In this document: piece by piece, positions 1 to 9,117 of the stretch
Layout: every line of letters begins with the position of its first letter
Position numbering within the stretch: position 1 is the stretch's first letter
Origin: Bacteroidota bacterium
GTDB taxonomy: Bacteria > Bacteroidota > Bacteroidia > Cytophagales > Cyclobacteriaceae
NCBI GenBank assembly: GCA_023428695.1
Contig: JAEYWY010000030.1
Coordinates: 62,001 to 126,000, forward strand
Direction: 5' to 3'
DNA: 64,000 nucleotides
Made by a program: the position numbers and the translations under genes
The notes under the pieces: generated by a model
Told to the model about the DNA's origin: nothing
What the model saw: the letters and a program-made list of their open reading frames with translations, nothing else
Database searches by the model: none

Positions 1-267
1 AAGTCCCTTAACAAGGCAACCGCAGAATCCGCTCCGGACGCCATATTCCTTGACCTTAATATGCCCGACGCTGATGGCTTCACTTTTCTGAAGAAGTTTT
101 CGAGTTTACCAGACAGCGTTACTCATAAGTCTCGAATCGTTGTCCTTACGAGTTCCGAAAGCAATATCGACAGGGACTACGTGCTGTCCTTCCATGAAGT
201 GATTCATTTTATAACAAAGCCGCTGACCCGGTCCGACATCGAGGACCTGAAATCAATATTCGCGTAG
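1..267 (+). CDS. Response regulator receiver domain, C-terminal part (5' end outside window)
   Basis: The reading frame is open from the first base, so the gene starts upstream of the window. The visible 88 residues are the second half of a CheY-like receiver domain. The phosphoacceptor aspartate lies in FLDLNMPDADG, the conserved Thr/Ser is in VVLTSSES, and the conserved Lys-Pro pair is in ITKPLT. The protein ends right after the receiver domain, so it is either a stand-alone CheY-like protein or a protein whose output domain is N-terminal. Its partner kinase is not visible. It converges on the LytTR regulator gene with only four bases between the stop codons. The receiver assignment is secure; what it controls is unknown. 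Confidence 0.85.
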   Translation, partial: KSLNKATAESAPDAIFLDLNMPDADGFTFLKKFSSLPDSVTHKSRIVVLTSSESNIDRDYVLSFHEVIHFITKPLTRSDIEDLKSIFA

Positions 268-271
268 TCAC

Positions 272-1033
272 TCAGCGGTCAAGCCAGGTTTTGAAATCCC
301 CTACCCGTTCCCGGGCAACGATCACGTCATTGTCGCTGCAATTTTTGAGTATGAGCTTCAACCTGCTATTCGAGTATTGTACGATGTCGGCAATTGACGA
401 AGCCGAAACAAGATACTTCCGGTTGATCCTGTAAAACTCATCGGGGTTTAACATTTCATCTAACTGCTCCAGGGTGTAGTCAAGTATCAGGTTTCTGTTT
501 TCAATGGTATTGCAGAACGTCGTCTTGTCTTTACTGAAAAAATAAAGGATGTTTTTCGTCTCAATAGTCTTCAGGTGTTCGCCAACCTTAATCACGAAGC
601 GGCTCTTGAATTTGCGCGTCAGCATTTGAATAGCCTCGGTGATGTTGCCCAGCGCATTGGTTGAGATTTCACCCGGTGCCCTCAACGCCTGGAACTTCCC
701 GATGGCATTTCTGAATTCATCCCGGTCAACGGGTTTCAGGATATAGTCGACGCTATTCACCTTGAAGGCGCGGATTGCATATTCATCGTACGCCGTAATA
801 AAGATCACCGGACACTTCACCTCACATTGCTGGAAGATTTCGAAGCTCGTTCCGTCGGCAAGCTGTATGTCCATCAACGCGAGGTCAGGAATATTGCCGG
901 ATCGGAAGTAGTCCACCGCCTTTCTGACGGAGTCGATTTTCCCGGCGATTGTCACGTCGGGAACGATCTCCCGGATCAGGTGCTCAACGCGCATCGCCGC
1001 CTGTGGTTCGTCCTCAATGATTAAAGCAGTCAT
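272..1033 (-). CDS. LytTR-family response regulator
   Basis: This is a 253-residue transcription regulator with an N-terminal receiver domain (about 1-118) and a C-terminal LytTR DNA-binding domain (about 145-250). Receiver residues are in place: the acidic pocket IIEDE near residue 8, the phosphoacceptor Asp55 in LMDIQLADG, Thr80 and Lys100. The LytTR domain shows the usual FYRINRKYLV stretch. It is the last gene of a five-gene minus-strand operon, and its ATG overlaps the stop of the upstream kinase gene (ATGA), which implies translational coupling. It is therefore the likely output of the adjacent LytS-like kinase. Its target promoters cannot be read from the sequence; the operon's own TonB receptor gene is a reasonable guess. 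Confidence 0.93.
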   Translation of the reverse strand: MTALIIEDEPQAAMRVEHLIREIVPDVTIAGKIDSVRKAVDYFRSGNIPDLALMDIQLADGTSFEIFQQCEVKCPVIFITAYDEYAIRAFKVNSVDYILKPVDRDEFRNAIGKFQALRAPGEISTNALGNITEAIQMLTRKFKSRFVIKVGEHLKTIETKNILYFFSKDKTTFCNTIENRNLILDYTLEQLDEMLNPDEFYRINRKYLVSASSIADIVQYSNSRLKLILKNCSDNDVIVARERVGDFKTWLDR

Positions 1034-2073
1034 ATCTTGTTAAACCTCATTTGATGTGTATGCTCACCATTAAGTAACGGAATGCTTACGCGAAACATAC
1101 CATCGGTTTTACTGACATTTGGGGTCCAGTCGGAAAACGCCTCGTACCGGCGGCTTATATTCTCCAGTCCGAAACCAGATGAGGGCGCCTCGTAGCGGGC
1201 TCTTTCCTGAAGTGTGTTCTCAACGAAGAGAAATCCTGCTTCCGTGAATACCCGAACCGATAGCGGTTGTTCTTCGGAAACAACATTGTGTTTGATCGCA
1301 TTCTCTATCAACATCTGAAGCGCCAGCGGCGGAAGATAACCTTTTGCACCATTGAGCTCCACCGACACGGAAAGTTTTTCGCCAAACCTTATCTGCTGCA
1401 GATACAGGTAAGACCGCGTGAACGCAAGTTCCTCATCGAGCGAAACCAGTTCCTTTTCCTGGGTGTCAAGGACATAGCGGTAAACATCGGACAATTGACG
1501 TATAAACATCTGTGCTTTTTCCTTGTCCTCATAGACAAGATGGGTAAGCGCGTTCAGGCTGTTAAACAGAAAGTGCGGATTTACCTGATTCTTAAGACTC
1601 TCATAACGTGCCCTGATACTTTCATGCTGATGCTTCTCAGCTTCAATCGCCGTTATCCGCCAATTCACCAGAAACAACTTTCCATGCATGAACAGTGAGA
1701 TCACAAATGTAATGACCAGGGTATACACCAGCGTGTAGGAAATATCAATCGAAAAGAGCGCACGATAGAGAAGGCCCAGCACATAAATCACCGCCAGCGT
1801 GTAGACCAGGGTGGCAACCACACCGACCAGGAAACGCCTGACAGGTGAGGTGATCCAGGATATCCTGTCTGAAAGATAGCTACCCAGCCAGGCGTTACCT
1901 TTCCACAGGGAGATCCACGCGCTGGACGTCACCAACGTTACAATCAGGAGTAACTCTGTACTCTCCCTGCAGGAACGGCACGTTAAACCCAGGTAAGCAA
2001 GGGCCGCGCTCACCAAGACGACCACGAGAACACTTCTCGCCTCCCGGAATATGACGTTACTCGCAGCCACCAT
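1030..2073 (-). CDS. LytS-like sensor histidine kinase (intact)
   Basis: This is an inner-membrane histidine kinase of the His_kinase (PF06580) type, 347 residues if read from the ATG at 2073; a GTG two codons upstream is the alternative. Four hydrophobic segments fill the first ~130 residues with no large periplasmic domain. The phosphoacceptor motif NPHFLFNSLN lies near residue 167, followed by the conserved DVYRYVL helix, the ATP-binding N box (LIENAIKHN) and the GFGLENI G box. All catalytic elements are present. A TCRSC motif sits just after the first membrane segment and recurs in the upstream paralogue. The start overlaps the upstream gene by about 17 bases and the stop overlaps the LytTR gene by four. 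It probably phosphorylates that regulator. Confidence 0.92.
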   Translation of the reverse strand: MVAASNVIFREARSVLVVVLVSAALAYLGLTCRSCRESTELLLIVTLVTSSAWISLWKGNAWLGSYLSDRISWITSPVRRFLVGVVATLVYTLAVIYVLGLLYRALFSIDISYTLVYTLVITFVISLFMHGKLFLVNWRITAIEAEKHQHESIRARYESLKNQVNPHFLFNSLNALTHLVYEDKEKAQMFIRQLSDVYRYVLDTQEKELVSLDEELAFTRSYLYLQQIRFGEKLSVSVELNGAKGYLPPLALQMLIENAIKHNVVSEEQPLSVRVFTEAGFLFVENTLQERARYEAPSSGFGLENISRRYEAFSDWTPNVSKTDGMFRVSIPLLNGEHTHQMRFNKI

Positions 2074-3121
2074 TAACACCTGGAATATTCGATACCATTA
2101 CATGCGTTTCGTCCCCCAACGAATACGTCGTCATTACCGGGAGCATCACGACAAGGTACTCTTCTGTCGAAACGACTTTCACCGGTGAGTCGGAAACAAA
2201 GGCATATCGACCTTTGATCTTGTTCATGACGTCTTCAAATGTTGCGTTTTGTTCGGGGATCAGGTTTCCCTGAAATGAAATTTTGACGTACTGTTTTTTA
2301 TCGGTGACTGATATGGATGGTATAGCCGCGCCGCCCCCCAGTACGCACTCAATAATCATGTGTGCGGCGAGCGGAAGCACAAACCTATCCTTGGAATCAG
2401 CACTCAATTCAATACGCAATTCCGTGCCATAGCGGGCTTCTACCAATGCGGCGTACGAATTCATAAATACAACTTCCTCCGAAATCGGCGCCGCCTCCTT
2501 TTCGCGCGTCTCCAGCATGTACCGGTATACATCAGCAAGTTGCTTGATGTACCTGACAGCTTTTTCTTCGTCTGTTGGCACCAGTTCAGAAAGTGTGTTA
2601 AGGCTGTGAAACAAGAAGGCCGGATTTACCCGACTCTTGAGTGTTTCATATCGTGCTGCGATACTTTCGCGCTGAAATTTTGCTGAATCAAAGGAAGCCT
2701 TACGCCAGAAGTTCAGGAATTCCCTTGAATGCAGGAACAATGATATCAGCAGCGTAATCAGAACACAGGTCAGGATCGTGAAATAATACCCGCCTCCGAA
2801 TTGGAATCCGAAGTATGTTTCAAAAACGATGATGAGCAGGAACACAGACAGTAACGTGTACCCTACTGTGACAACAAGTCCGACAGTGAAACGTTTAACC
2901 GGTTCGTGTATCCACGATATCTTTTCGGACAGGTAATGCGCCAGGAAACTGTTTCCCCGCCAGAGAAATGTCCAGAGTAACAGCGTAAATATTGCAAACG
3001 GTACGAAGGTTCGAACGGTTGTACAGCCCCGGCAGGTCAGAAAAACCTGGACAATACTAAGGAGGGCAAACGTTCCAAGTATCTTCGCCTCGTCGACAAG
3101 TATCTTACGTGTTATTATCAT
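2057..3121 (-). CDS. Degenerate LytS-like kinase paralogue (probable pseudokinase)
   Basis: This 354-residue protein has the same layout as the kinase encoded just downstream: four membrane segments, a TCRGC motif after the first one, and a LytS-like cytoplasmic part including SRVNPAFLFHSLN and DVYRYML. The phosphoacceptor histidine of NPHFLFN is replaced by alanine (about residue 168). The N box is lost (MIIECVLGGG in place of LIENAIKHN) and no glycine-rich G box is recognisable near the C-terminus. It should therefore neither autophosphorylate nor bind ATP normally. The frame is fully open and co-oriented with overlapping neighbours (TAATG with the upstream gene), so it is likely expressed. 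Inference: it is a sensory or allosteric partner that heterodimerises with the active kinase. Confidence 0.85.
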   Translation of the reverse strand: MIITRKILVDEAKILGTFALLSIVQVFLTCRGCTTVRTFVPFAIFTLLLWTFLWRGNSFLAHYLSEKISWIHEPVKRFTVGLVVTVGYTLLSVFLLIIVFETYFGFQFGGGYYFTILTCVLITLLISLFLHSREFLNFWRKASFDSAKFQRESIAARYETLKSRVNPAFLFHSLNTLSELVPTDEEKAVRYIKQLADVYRYMLETREKEAAPISEEVVFMNSYAALVEARYGTELRIELSADSKDRFVLPLAAHMIIECVLGGGAAIPSISVTDKKQYVKISFQGNLIPEQNATFEDVMNKIKGRYAFVSDSPVKVVSTEEYLVVMLPVMTTYSLGDETHVMVSNIPGVNGGCE

Positions 3122-3768
3122 TACTGCTTACATTGCCCTGCAAGGGACTCGGTCATACTACTACCCCATACCGGAGAAAGCTCGTTTTCTGGTTTTGCAT
3201 CCTTAAAAGCCTGGACTGCCTTTGCGTTGGTAGCACACGCTGCATCGGTTGAAGAATTAAAAAACTGTGCGGTACCAAATTCCATCTGAGCCATTAAGGC
3301 CAGCGCGCGTGGATTGGAAGGATCCAGTTCAAGCGCCTTCCCAAACGCCTGCATCGCGGCCGGCGCGTGAACCGGTCCCCTCGCCTGCGGATCAACGGTA
3401 ACCCGCATCATGGAAATAAACCCTTCAAGGGCGAGAAGTTCCGATTCCTTCGGCCGAAGGGTTTTTGCTTTCGAAACATATTCGAGCGCAACGTCAAGAA
3501 ACGCATCCTTTTTCGCAACGTCCTTTTCCATGTTCGCCATCATCAGATTGCCGTAAGCAATATAATACAATGGTTCCCATTTTTCTTTTTCGACGCCGGC
3601 GATCCGAACAAAACCATTAACCGCTTCCTGGATCTGTGGGATTTCACGCGCCTCGTAGATCAACTTTATGTTCTTTTTCATTACCTCGATGTACTTATCG
3701 TCATTCGCGGTTGCGGCCAGTGAGCCGAATGTACAGAAGGTCAAAATCAGAAATACTCGTGTTTTCAT
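3121..3768 (-). CDS. Secreted TPR-like protein in receptor/kinase operon
   Basis: The protein has 215 residues when started at the ATG at 3768, which puts a clear signal peptide (MKTRVFLILTFCTFG..., cleavage near ATA-ND) at the N-terminus; a longer frame from 3816 would overlap the receptor gene and bury the signal. The mature part is helical, with repeats spaced like tetratricopeptides (for example AFGKALELDPSNPRALALMAQ). It should be periplasmic and probably a protein-protein adaptor. It lies 22 bases downstream of the TonB receptor gene and overlaps the pseudokinase start by one base. That position suggests it passes information between the outer-membrane receptor and the membrane kinases, but no biochemical function is shown. 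No family name is assigned with certainty. Confidence 0.75.
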   Translation of the reverse strand: MKTRVFLILTFCTFGSLAATANDDKYIEVMKKNIKLIYEAREIPQIQEAVNGFVRIAGVEKEKWEPLYYIAYGNLMMANMEKDVAKKDAFLDVALEYVSKAKTLRPKESELLALEGFISMMRVTVDPQARGPVHAPAAMQAFGKALELDPSNPRALALMAQMEFGTAQFFNSSTDAACATNAKAVQAFKDAKPENELSPVWGSSMTESLAGQCKQ

Positions 3769-3790
3769 AGTTTTGTTGTTTGTTGGATTT

Positions 3791-5932
3791 CTAAAGACTG
3801 GGTAGTTGATTGACACTCTTGTCTTTTGACAGCGTCAGAAACAGGCCAATGAACATGAACCTCGGAGCAGCCTGGCGTATAGGCCGCCCATTGTACAATC
3901 CACCCTCATTGGGTGTACCGCTGAACTCATAACCGAATATATTATCGCGGCCAGTTACATTAGTACAGGACAGGAACACAATAATGTTAGGCCGAGGCAG
4001 GTAGCTCCAGCTGATGCTGAGATCGTGATACGCCGGAGTTTGCGATCCGTTAAAGCGATCCTGATTCGGGTCATTATATGGTCTGCCACTGGCGAAAGAA
4101 TATGTAGCGGAGGCCTGGCTCTTCAACGAATTGATGAAGTATTTCGCGACCAGTGAGAAGTTGTGAACTGACGCAAAAGATGGTGTGGCCTCGGACGGAA
4201 AATTCAGATAATCCCGCCGCGTATCGAGGAACGAATACGAAGCCCAGTAATCAAGCCTTCGGATTGATCGGTTGTCCCTCCAGAAAAATTCCAAACCTCG
4301 TGCATATCCTGTCCCGGTGTTTGTGAGTTCGCCGTTGGAATTAATTTTGATCAGATCACTGTATTCTTTATAGTACCCCTCAACACGGACAGTCCGGTTG
4401 TTTTCGATACGCTGAAAGTTTAAGATAAAATGTTCCGCCTTTTCACTCCTGAGTGTTTGGTCGATTTTCAGAAAATCATTCTGTGGGGTCTGGCGAAACG
4501 TTCCGTAAGCGAATGACACCTGTCCTGACTGGCCGGTTTTGAAGGCGAGAGACAGACGTGGATCGATACCAACGCTCTCATTAAGGCTGTTGTACTCCAC
4601 CCTTGCGCCAACACGTGTGACAAAGCGGTTGCTGAGGTAGATATCCGTTTCGGTAAATGCGGTTGGAATCCATTCTTCAAAAGCGTGAGCAGGTGCTTCC
4701 GGCACACCAGGTGTTTCATCAAAAGTTCGTTGCAGGATTTCAATGCCAGTCTTGTTTTCGACGCCGTGCGCAAGAGAACCTTCGACAACACCCTTTGCGT
4801 GAACGCCGCGCTCGGATTTGTTTATCGTTCCGAAGTCGAGCCCGATTTCGTCACGGACAGACGTATAGGCGAATCCTCCGCGCAATACCCACTCATCGTT
4901 CAACTCCGTTTTGTACGAACCATTTATGTACCGGTAATCATTTTGAAGGTCGTACAGTGAACGTTGCGTGGGATCGTCAATGTCGTGGCGGTAAAGCGAG
5001 AATGAGGCTGTGTTAAAATTTCCGTAGAGTTTTACCATTCCCTTTTCGCCCACCTTTTGCCGGAAGAATCCAACCCCCTCGACAGACGCCGGCGGAGTTA
5101 TCCAGTCAATGTTCTGATTGATGAGTTTGAAATAAGGACGAATGTTGGTGTACTGAAGCTTGGCCGCAATGGATCCTGATCCCCAGCCTTGCGTGTGCGT
5201 TACATCGGCTCCGACGGAAAGCAGTCCGAAATCGGTTCGCGTCACACCTGCGTCGTCTTTTGATTCGAGGACAAGTGCGGAAGACAATGCTTGCCCAAAC
5301 TCCGCTGAGTATCCACCAGTGCTGAAACTCGTACCCTTGAACATGAACGGAAGGAAACGGCCCCTTGAAGGTGTATTTGGCGCTGCCGATCCGTACGCAT
5401 CAAGGACGACAAGACCATCGATAAATGTTCGCGTTTCGGAACCGTCGCCGCCGCGTACGAACAACCTGCCCGTCTCGCCCACTTTTTGAGTACCGGGAAG
5501 CGTGTTCAACGCGCCCGCAATATCAGCGGTAGCTCCGGCAGTGGTCGCAATATCAAGCGGACGGAATACGGTTCGGCGCGATGCGTCACCTGCCGTGAAC
5601 GATCCGGCTGTGATTGTAACGGCTTCAAGTTCGTTGATCTCCTCCTGCAACGTCACCGTTACACGAACAGGCTCCTTTCCTATCGAAATCGGCTTGTTTA
5701 CCGTGCGATAGCCCACGAACCGAACCGTCAGGTTGTGTTCGCCCTTTTCATCGGTGACAAACGAGAAGCGACCTTCGCCGTCCGACGAGGCGCCGTCATA
5801 AGTATTCTCCAGGATTATGTTGGCACCCGGTATGGGTTCGCCGCGGGAATCCGTGATGATCCCCGAAACCGTGACCTGTGCCGTCAGCAGTTTTGGGAAG
5901 ACAACGATAAGGAACAATGTCAGATATTTCAT
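3791..5932 (-). CDS. TonB-dependent outer-membrane receptor
   Basis: This 713-residue outer-membrane protein has a signal peptide (1-18), a carboxypeptidase-regulatory-like beta domain (about 19-105, with VSGIITDSRGEPIPGANI and a FVGYRT turn), a plug domain (about 115-215, with ALNTLPGTQKVGETGRLFVRG split over its core) and a C-terminal barrel. It is of the non-SusC type and rather short for a TonB receptor. It heads an operon with a TPR-like protein, two LytS-like proteins and a LytTR regulator, so uptake and signalling are probably linked. The substrate cannot be told from the sequence. It has no partner SusD gene and is divergent from leuS with about 265 bases between them. Confidence 0.9.
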   Translation of the reverse strand: MKYLTLFLIVVFPKLLTAQVTVSGIITDSRGEPIPGANIILENTYDGASSDGEGRFSFVTDEKGEHNLTVRFVGYRTVNKPISIGKEPVRVTVTLQEEINELEAVTITAGSFTAGDASRRTVFRPLDIATTAGATADIAGALNTLPGTQKVGETGRLFVRGGDGSETRTFIDGLVVLDAYGSAAPNTPSRGRFLPFMFKGTSFSTGGYSAEFGQALSSALVLESKDDAGVTRTDFGLLSVGADVTHTQGWGSGSIAAKLQYTNIRPYFKLINQNIDWITPPASVEGVGFFRQKVGEKGMVKLYGNFNTASFSLYRHDIDDPTQRSLYDLQNDYRYINGSYKTELNDEWVLRGGFAYTSVRDEIGLDFGTINKSERGVHAKGVVEGSLAHGVENKTGIEILQRTFDETPGVPEAPAHAFEEWIPTAFTETDIYLSNRFVTRVGARVEYNSLNESVGIDPRLSLAFKTGQSGQVSFAYGTFRQTPQNDFLKIDQTLRSEKAEHFILNFQRIENNRTVRVEGYYKEYSDLIKINSNGELTNTGTGYARGLEFFWRDNRSIRRLDYWASYSFLDTRRDYLNFPSEATPSFASVHNFSLVAKYFINSLKSQASATYSFASGRPYNDPNQDRFNGSQTPAYHDLSISWSYLPRPNIIVFLSCTNVTGRDNIFGYEFSGTPNEGGLYNGRPIRQAAPRFMFIGLFLTLSKDKSVNQLPSL

Positions 5933-6137
5933 AATGGTGACTTACACGATAAAATTGTAAGTCATGTCCCGGTCTTAATAAAAAGGGTTGCTGAATTGAC
6001 GGATCGGCTGGATGAACCGGCAGAATATGTTACCAGCCATTTTATCATGGTCGGGAATTGTCGTTATCCCTGGTTCTCAGGCGCCTCCGAACCGCGTCAA
6101 AACACAATTTGACGGCTTTCCAAGAAGTAATGCAGTC

Positions 6138-6169
6138 CTTTCCAAATCCGCTGTATTAATCTATTTTTG
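6138..6169 (+). promoter_or_regulatory. Candidate promoter of leuS
   Basis: The sequence TATTTTTG at 6162-6169 matches the Bacteroidota -7 box TAnnTTTG exactly. A T-rich element around 6138-6142 lies at about the right distance for the -33 element but matches it poorly. Transcription would start near 6176, about 23 bases before the leuS ATG. Confidence 0.4.
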
Positions 6170-6198
6170 CGGTCTGTTTTACATGTTCCGATAAGACG

Positions 6199-8997
6199 AT
6201 GGCCGACTACAGCAAAGACGAAATCAAACGAATTGAGCAGAAATGGCAGGAAAAATGGGCTTCTGATAATGTCTACCAGGTAAAAACCGACACCACACGG
6301 CCGAAGTACTATGTGCTGGACATGTTTCCCTACCCTTCCGGTGCGGGGTTGCATGTCGGGCATCCCCTGGGCTATATCGCATCCGACATCGTCTCCCGGT
6401 ATAAGCGTATCAAAGGTTTTAACGTGCTGCATCCCATGGGATTCGACGCGTTTGGTTTGCCCGCGGAGCAGTATGCCATTCAAACCGGGCAACACCCGGC
6501 GGTGACGACTGAAAAGAATATCAAAACCTATAAAAGGCAACTGAAACAGATCGGGTTTTCGTATGACTGGACTCGCGAAGTACAAACATGCGACCCGGCC
6601 TACTACAAGTGGACGCAGTGGATTTTCATGCAGCTGTTCAACAGTTGGTACAACCGGAAAACGGACCGCGCCGAACCGATATCGCAACTGGTTACACATT
6701 TTGACAAGCAGGGTAATGCAGCTATCGATGCTGCGTGCGACGAGAATACACCGTCATTTGATGCAAAACATTGGAAATCACTTGACGAACAGGGTCGCGA
6801 AGCAATTCTGCAACGCTACCGCATCGCCTACCTGAGCGAGACGATGGTAAACTGGTGTGCTGCACTGGGTACGGTTCTCTCCAACGATGAAGTAAAAGAC
6901 GGCGTTTCCGAACGGGGTGGCTACCCGGTGGAACGCCTGAAGATGATGCAATGGAGCATGCGTATTACCGCGTACGCGGAGCGGCTACTGCAAGGTCTTG
7001 ACACGATTGACTGGCCTGAGCCCGTGAAAGAGATGCAACGCAACTGGATCGGCAAGTCTGTTGGTTGCGAACTGGATTTCGCGCTCGATGGTCATACGGA
7101 AACCATTCGCGTATTTACGACGAGAATTGATACAATATATGGCGTGACCTTTATGGTACTGGCGCCGGAACATGAGCTCGTGGAAAAGATCACCACGCCC
7201 GGGCAAAGGACGGAGGTGGAGCAATACGTTGAGGTGGCGAAGAATCGCAGCGAACGCGAGCGTATGAGTGAGGTGAAGCGCATATCGGGTGCGTTTACAG
7301 GTGCCTATGCGATCAATCCTTTCAACAATGAGAAGATTCCGGTATGGATCGCCGACTATGTGCTTGCCGGATACGGTACCGGGGCCGTTATGGCGGTGCC
7401 TTCAAGCGACACGCGCGATCATGCCTTCGCAAAACACTTTGAGCTTCCGATCACAGATGTTCTTGAAGGCCCTACAAGCGATATCACAAAGGACAACTTC
7501 AATCCGAAATCCGGTACAATGATCAACTCCGGCGATCTCAACGGTCTTCCCTGGAATGAAGCGATTAAGAAAGCGGTGAACCAGGTTGAACAACGCGGTA
7601 TTGGTATAAAGAAAGTGAACTACCGGATGCGCGATGCAATTTTTGGAAGGCAACGTTACTGGGGTGAGCCGTTTCCGGTGTACTTCGATAACGGTGTGCC
7701 TAAGCTCGTGAAGGAAGAAGACTTGCCGGTTACGCTGCCCGAAATTGATGAATATAAACCAACTGCTGATGGACTTCCACCCCTTGGTCGCGCGACTACG
7801 TGGAAGTATCAGCCTTCAGGATCATCGGAGAGTTATTCCTTCGAATTGACAACGATGCCGGGCTGGGCGGGCTCCAGCTGGTATTGGTTCCGTTATATGG
7901 ATCCGAACAACGAAAAGGAGTTTGCATCGAAAGGAGCCATCGAATACTGGCGCGATGTCGACCTTTATATCGGGGGTTCAGAGCACGCAACGGGGCACCT
8001 GCTGTACTCGCGTTTCTGGTGCAAGGCGCTTAAAGATCTCGGCTACGTTCCCACGGAAGAGCCGTTCCGGAAAATGATCAACCAGGGGCATATACAGGGA
8101 GTTTCTAAACTCGCTTACCGGATAAACGGAACGAACAAATTTGTCTCTTATAACCTCCGGAAGGACTATGATGTCACTCCACTTCACGTGGATGTGAATT
8201 TTGTCGACGGAGATGTTCTCGATGTTGAAAAGTTTCGAACCTGGCGCGACGACCTGAAAGATATTGAACTCATACTTGAGGACGGAAAATACATCTGCGG
8301 ATCAGAAGTCGACAAGATGTCGAAACGCTACTACAATGTTGTGAACCCCGACGACATCGTGAGCCGCTACGGTGCCGATACACTACGGATGTACGAGATG
8401 TTCCTTGGCCCGCTGGAGTTATCCAAACCCTGGAATACGAACGGTATCGACGGCGTATACAAATTCCTGCGCAAATTCTGGAACCTGTTCCACGACCAGT
8501 CAGGAAAGTTCAGCGTAAGCAACGAAAAGGCGACCCGTGAAGAATTGAAAGTACTGCATAAAACGCTGAAGAAAGTCGAGGATGATATCGAACGATTCTC
8601 ATTCAATACGACAGTCAGTGAATTCATGATCTGCTGCAATGAACTGAGCAGTCTCAAGTGTAATAAGCGCGAAATTCTTGAACCGCTGGTGATTGCATTG
8701 TCACCATACGCGCCCCACATCACCGAAGAATTGTGGGAAATGCTTGGTCACAGGGAGACCATACTTAGCGCTGAGTTTCCAAAACTGGATGAAAGCTATC
8801 TCGTTGAGAATTCCTTTGAATATCCGATTTCAATAAATGGCAAGGTTCGTGTAAAAATGAACTTCGCACTCGATATGCCGAAAGAAGACATCGAAAAACT
8901 GGTGATGGCTTCCGAAATCGTACAGAAGTGGACAGAGGGAAAAGCACCGAAGAAAGTGATTATTGTGCCCGGAAAAATCGTCAACGTCGTTGTATAA
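6199..8997 (+). CDS. leuS: Leucyl-tRNA synthetase
   Basis: This class Ia aminoacyl-tRNA synthetase charges tRNA-Leu in the cytoplasm. The HIGH-type signature is HVGH near residue 52, preceded by MFPYPSGAGL. A CP1 editing domain occupies roughly residues 230-430 (TTRIDTIYGVTFM and GTGAVMAVPSSDTRDH are typical editing-site stretches). The KMSKR loop begins at residue 706, and the C-terminus has the anticodon-binding helical domain and a small ending domain (VIIVPGKIVNVVV). At 932 residues it fits the family in Bacteroidota. The gene stands alone, divergent from the TonB receptor operon, with a promoter-like TATTTTTG box 30 bases upstream. Nothing unusual is seen. Confidence 0.98.
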   Translation: MADYSKDEIKRIEQKWQEKWASDNVYQVKTDTTRPKYYVLDMFPYPSGAGLHVGHPLGYIASDIVSRYKRIKGFNVLHPMGFDAFGLPAEQYAIQTGQHPAVTTEKNIKTYKRQLKQIGFSYDWTREVQTCDPAYYKWTQWIFMQLFNSWYNRKTDRAEPISQLVTHFDKQGNAAIDAACDENTPSFDAKHWKSLDEQGREAILQRYRIAYLSETMVNWCAALGTVLSNDEVKDGVSERGGYPVERLKMMQWSMRITAYAERLLQGLDTIDWPEPVKEMQRNWIGKSVGCELDFALDGHTETIRVFTTRIDTIYGVTFMVLAPEHELVEKITTPGQRTEVEQYVEVAKNRSERERMSEVKRISGAFTGAYAINPFNNEKIPVWIADYVLAGYGTGAVMAVPSSDTRDHAFAKHFELPITDVLEGPTSDITKDNFNPKSGTMINSGDLNGLPWNEAIKKAVNQVEQRGIGIKKVNYRMRDAIFGRQRYWGEPFPVYFDNGVPKLVKEEDLPVTLPEIDEYKPTADGLPPLGRATTWKYQPSGSSESYSFELTTMPGWAGSSWYWFRYMDPNNEKEFASKGAIEYWRDVDLYIGGSEHATGHLLYSRFWCKALKDLGYVPTEEPFRKMINQGHIQGVSKLAYRINGTNKFVSYNLRKDYDVTPLHVDVNFVDGDVLDVEKFRTWRDDLKDIELILEDGKYICGSEVDKMSKRYYNVVNPDDIVSRYGADTLRMYEMFLGPLELSKPWNTNGIDGVYKFLRKFWNLFHDQSGKFSVSNEKATREELKVLHKTLKKVEDDIERFSFNTTVSEFMICCNELSSLKCNKREILEPLVIALSPYAPHITEELWEMLGHRETILSAEFPKLDESYLVENSFEYPISINGKVRVKMNFALDMPKEDIEKLVMASEIVQKWTEGKAPKKVIIVPGKIVNVVV

Positions 8998-9117
8998 AAT
9001 CCGGCGTTGGCTGATGCCTCTGCGATGACTTCTATCATTGACAAAGGGTGATCCCTATCATGGTATCATTACAGATGAAGGACGACTTTACATCTGAACA
9101 CAAAACATTTGACAATC

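Noticed and set aside
5486..6699. Open frames on both strands over the TonB receptor 5' end and leuS 5' end (about 200 codons each)
   Set aside because: They are antisense to well-supported genes and their translations show no fold-like pattern or conserved motif.
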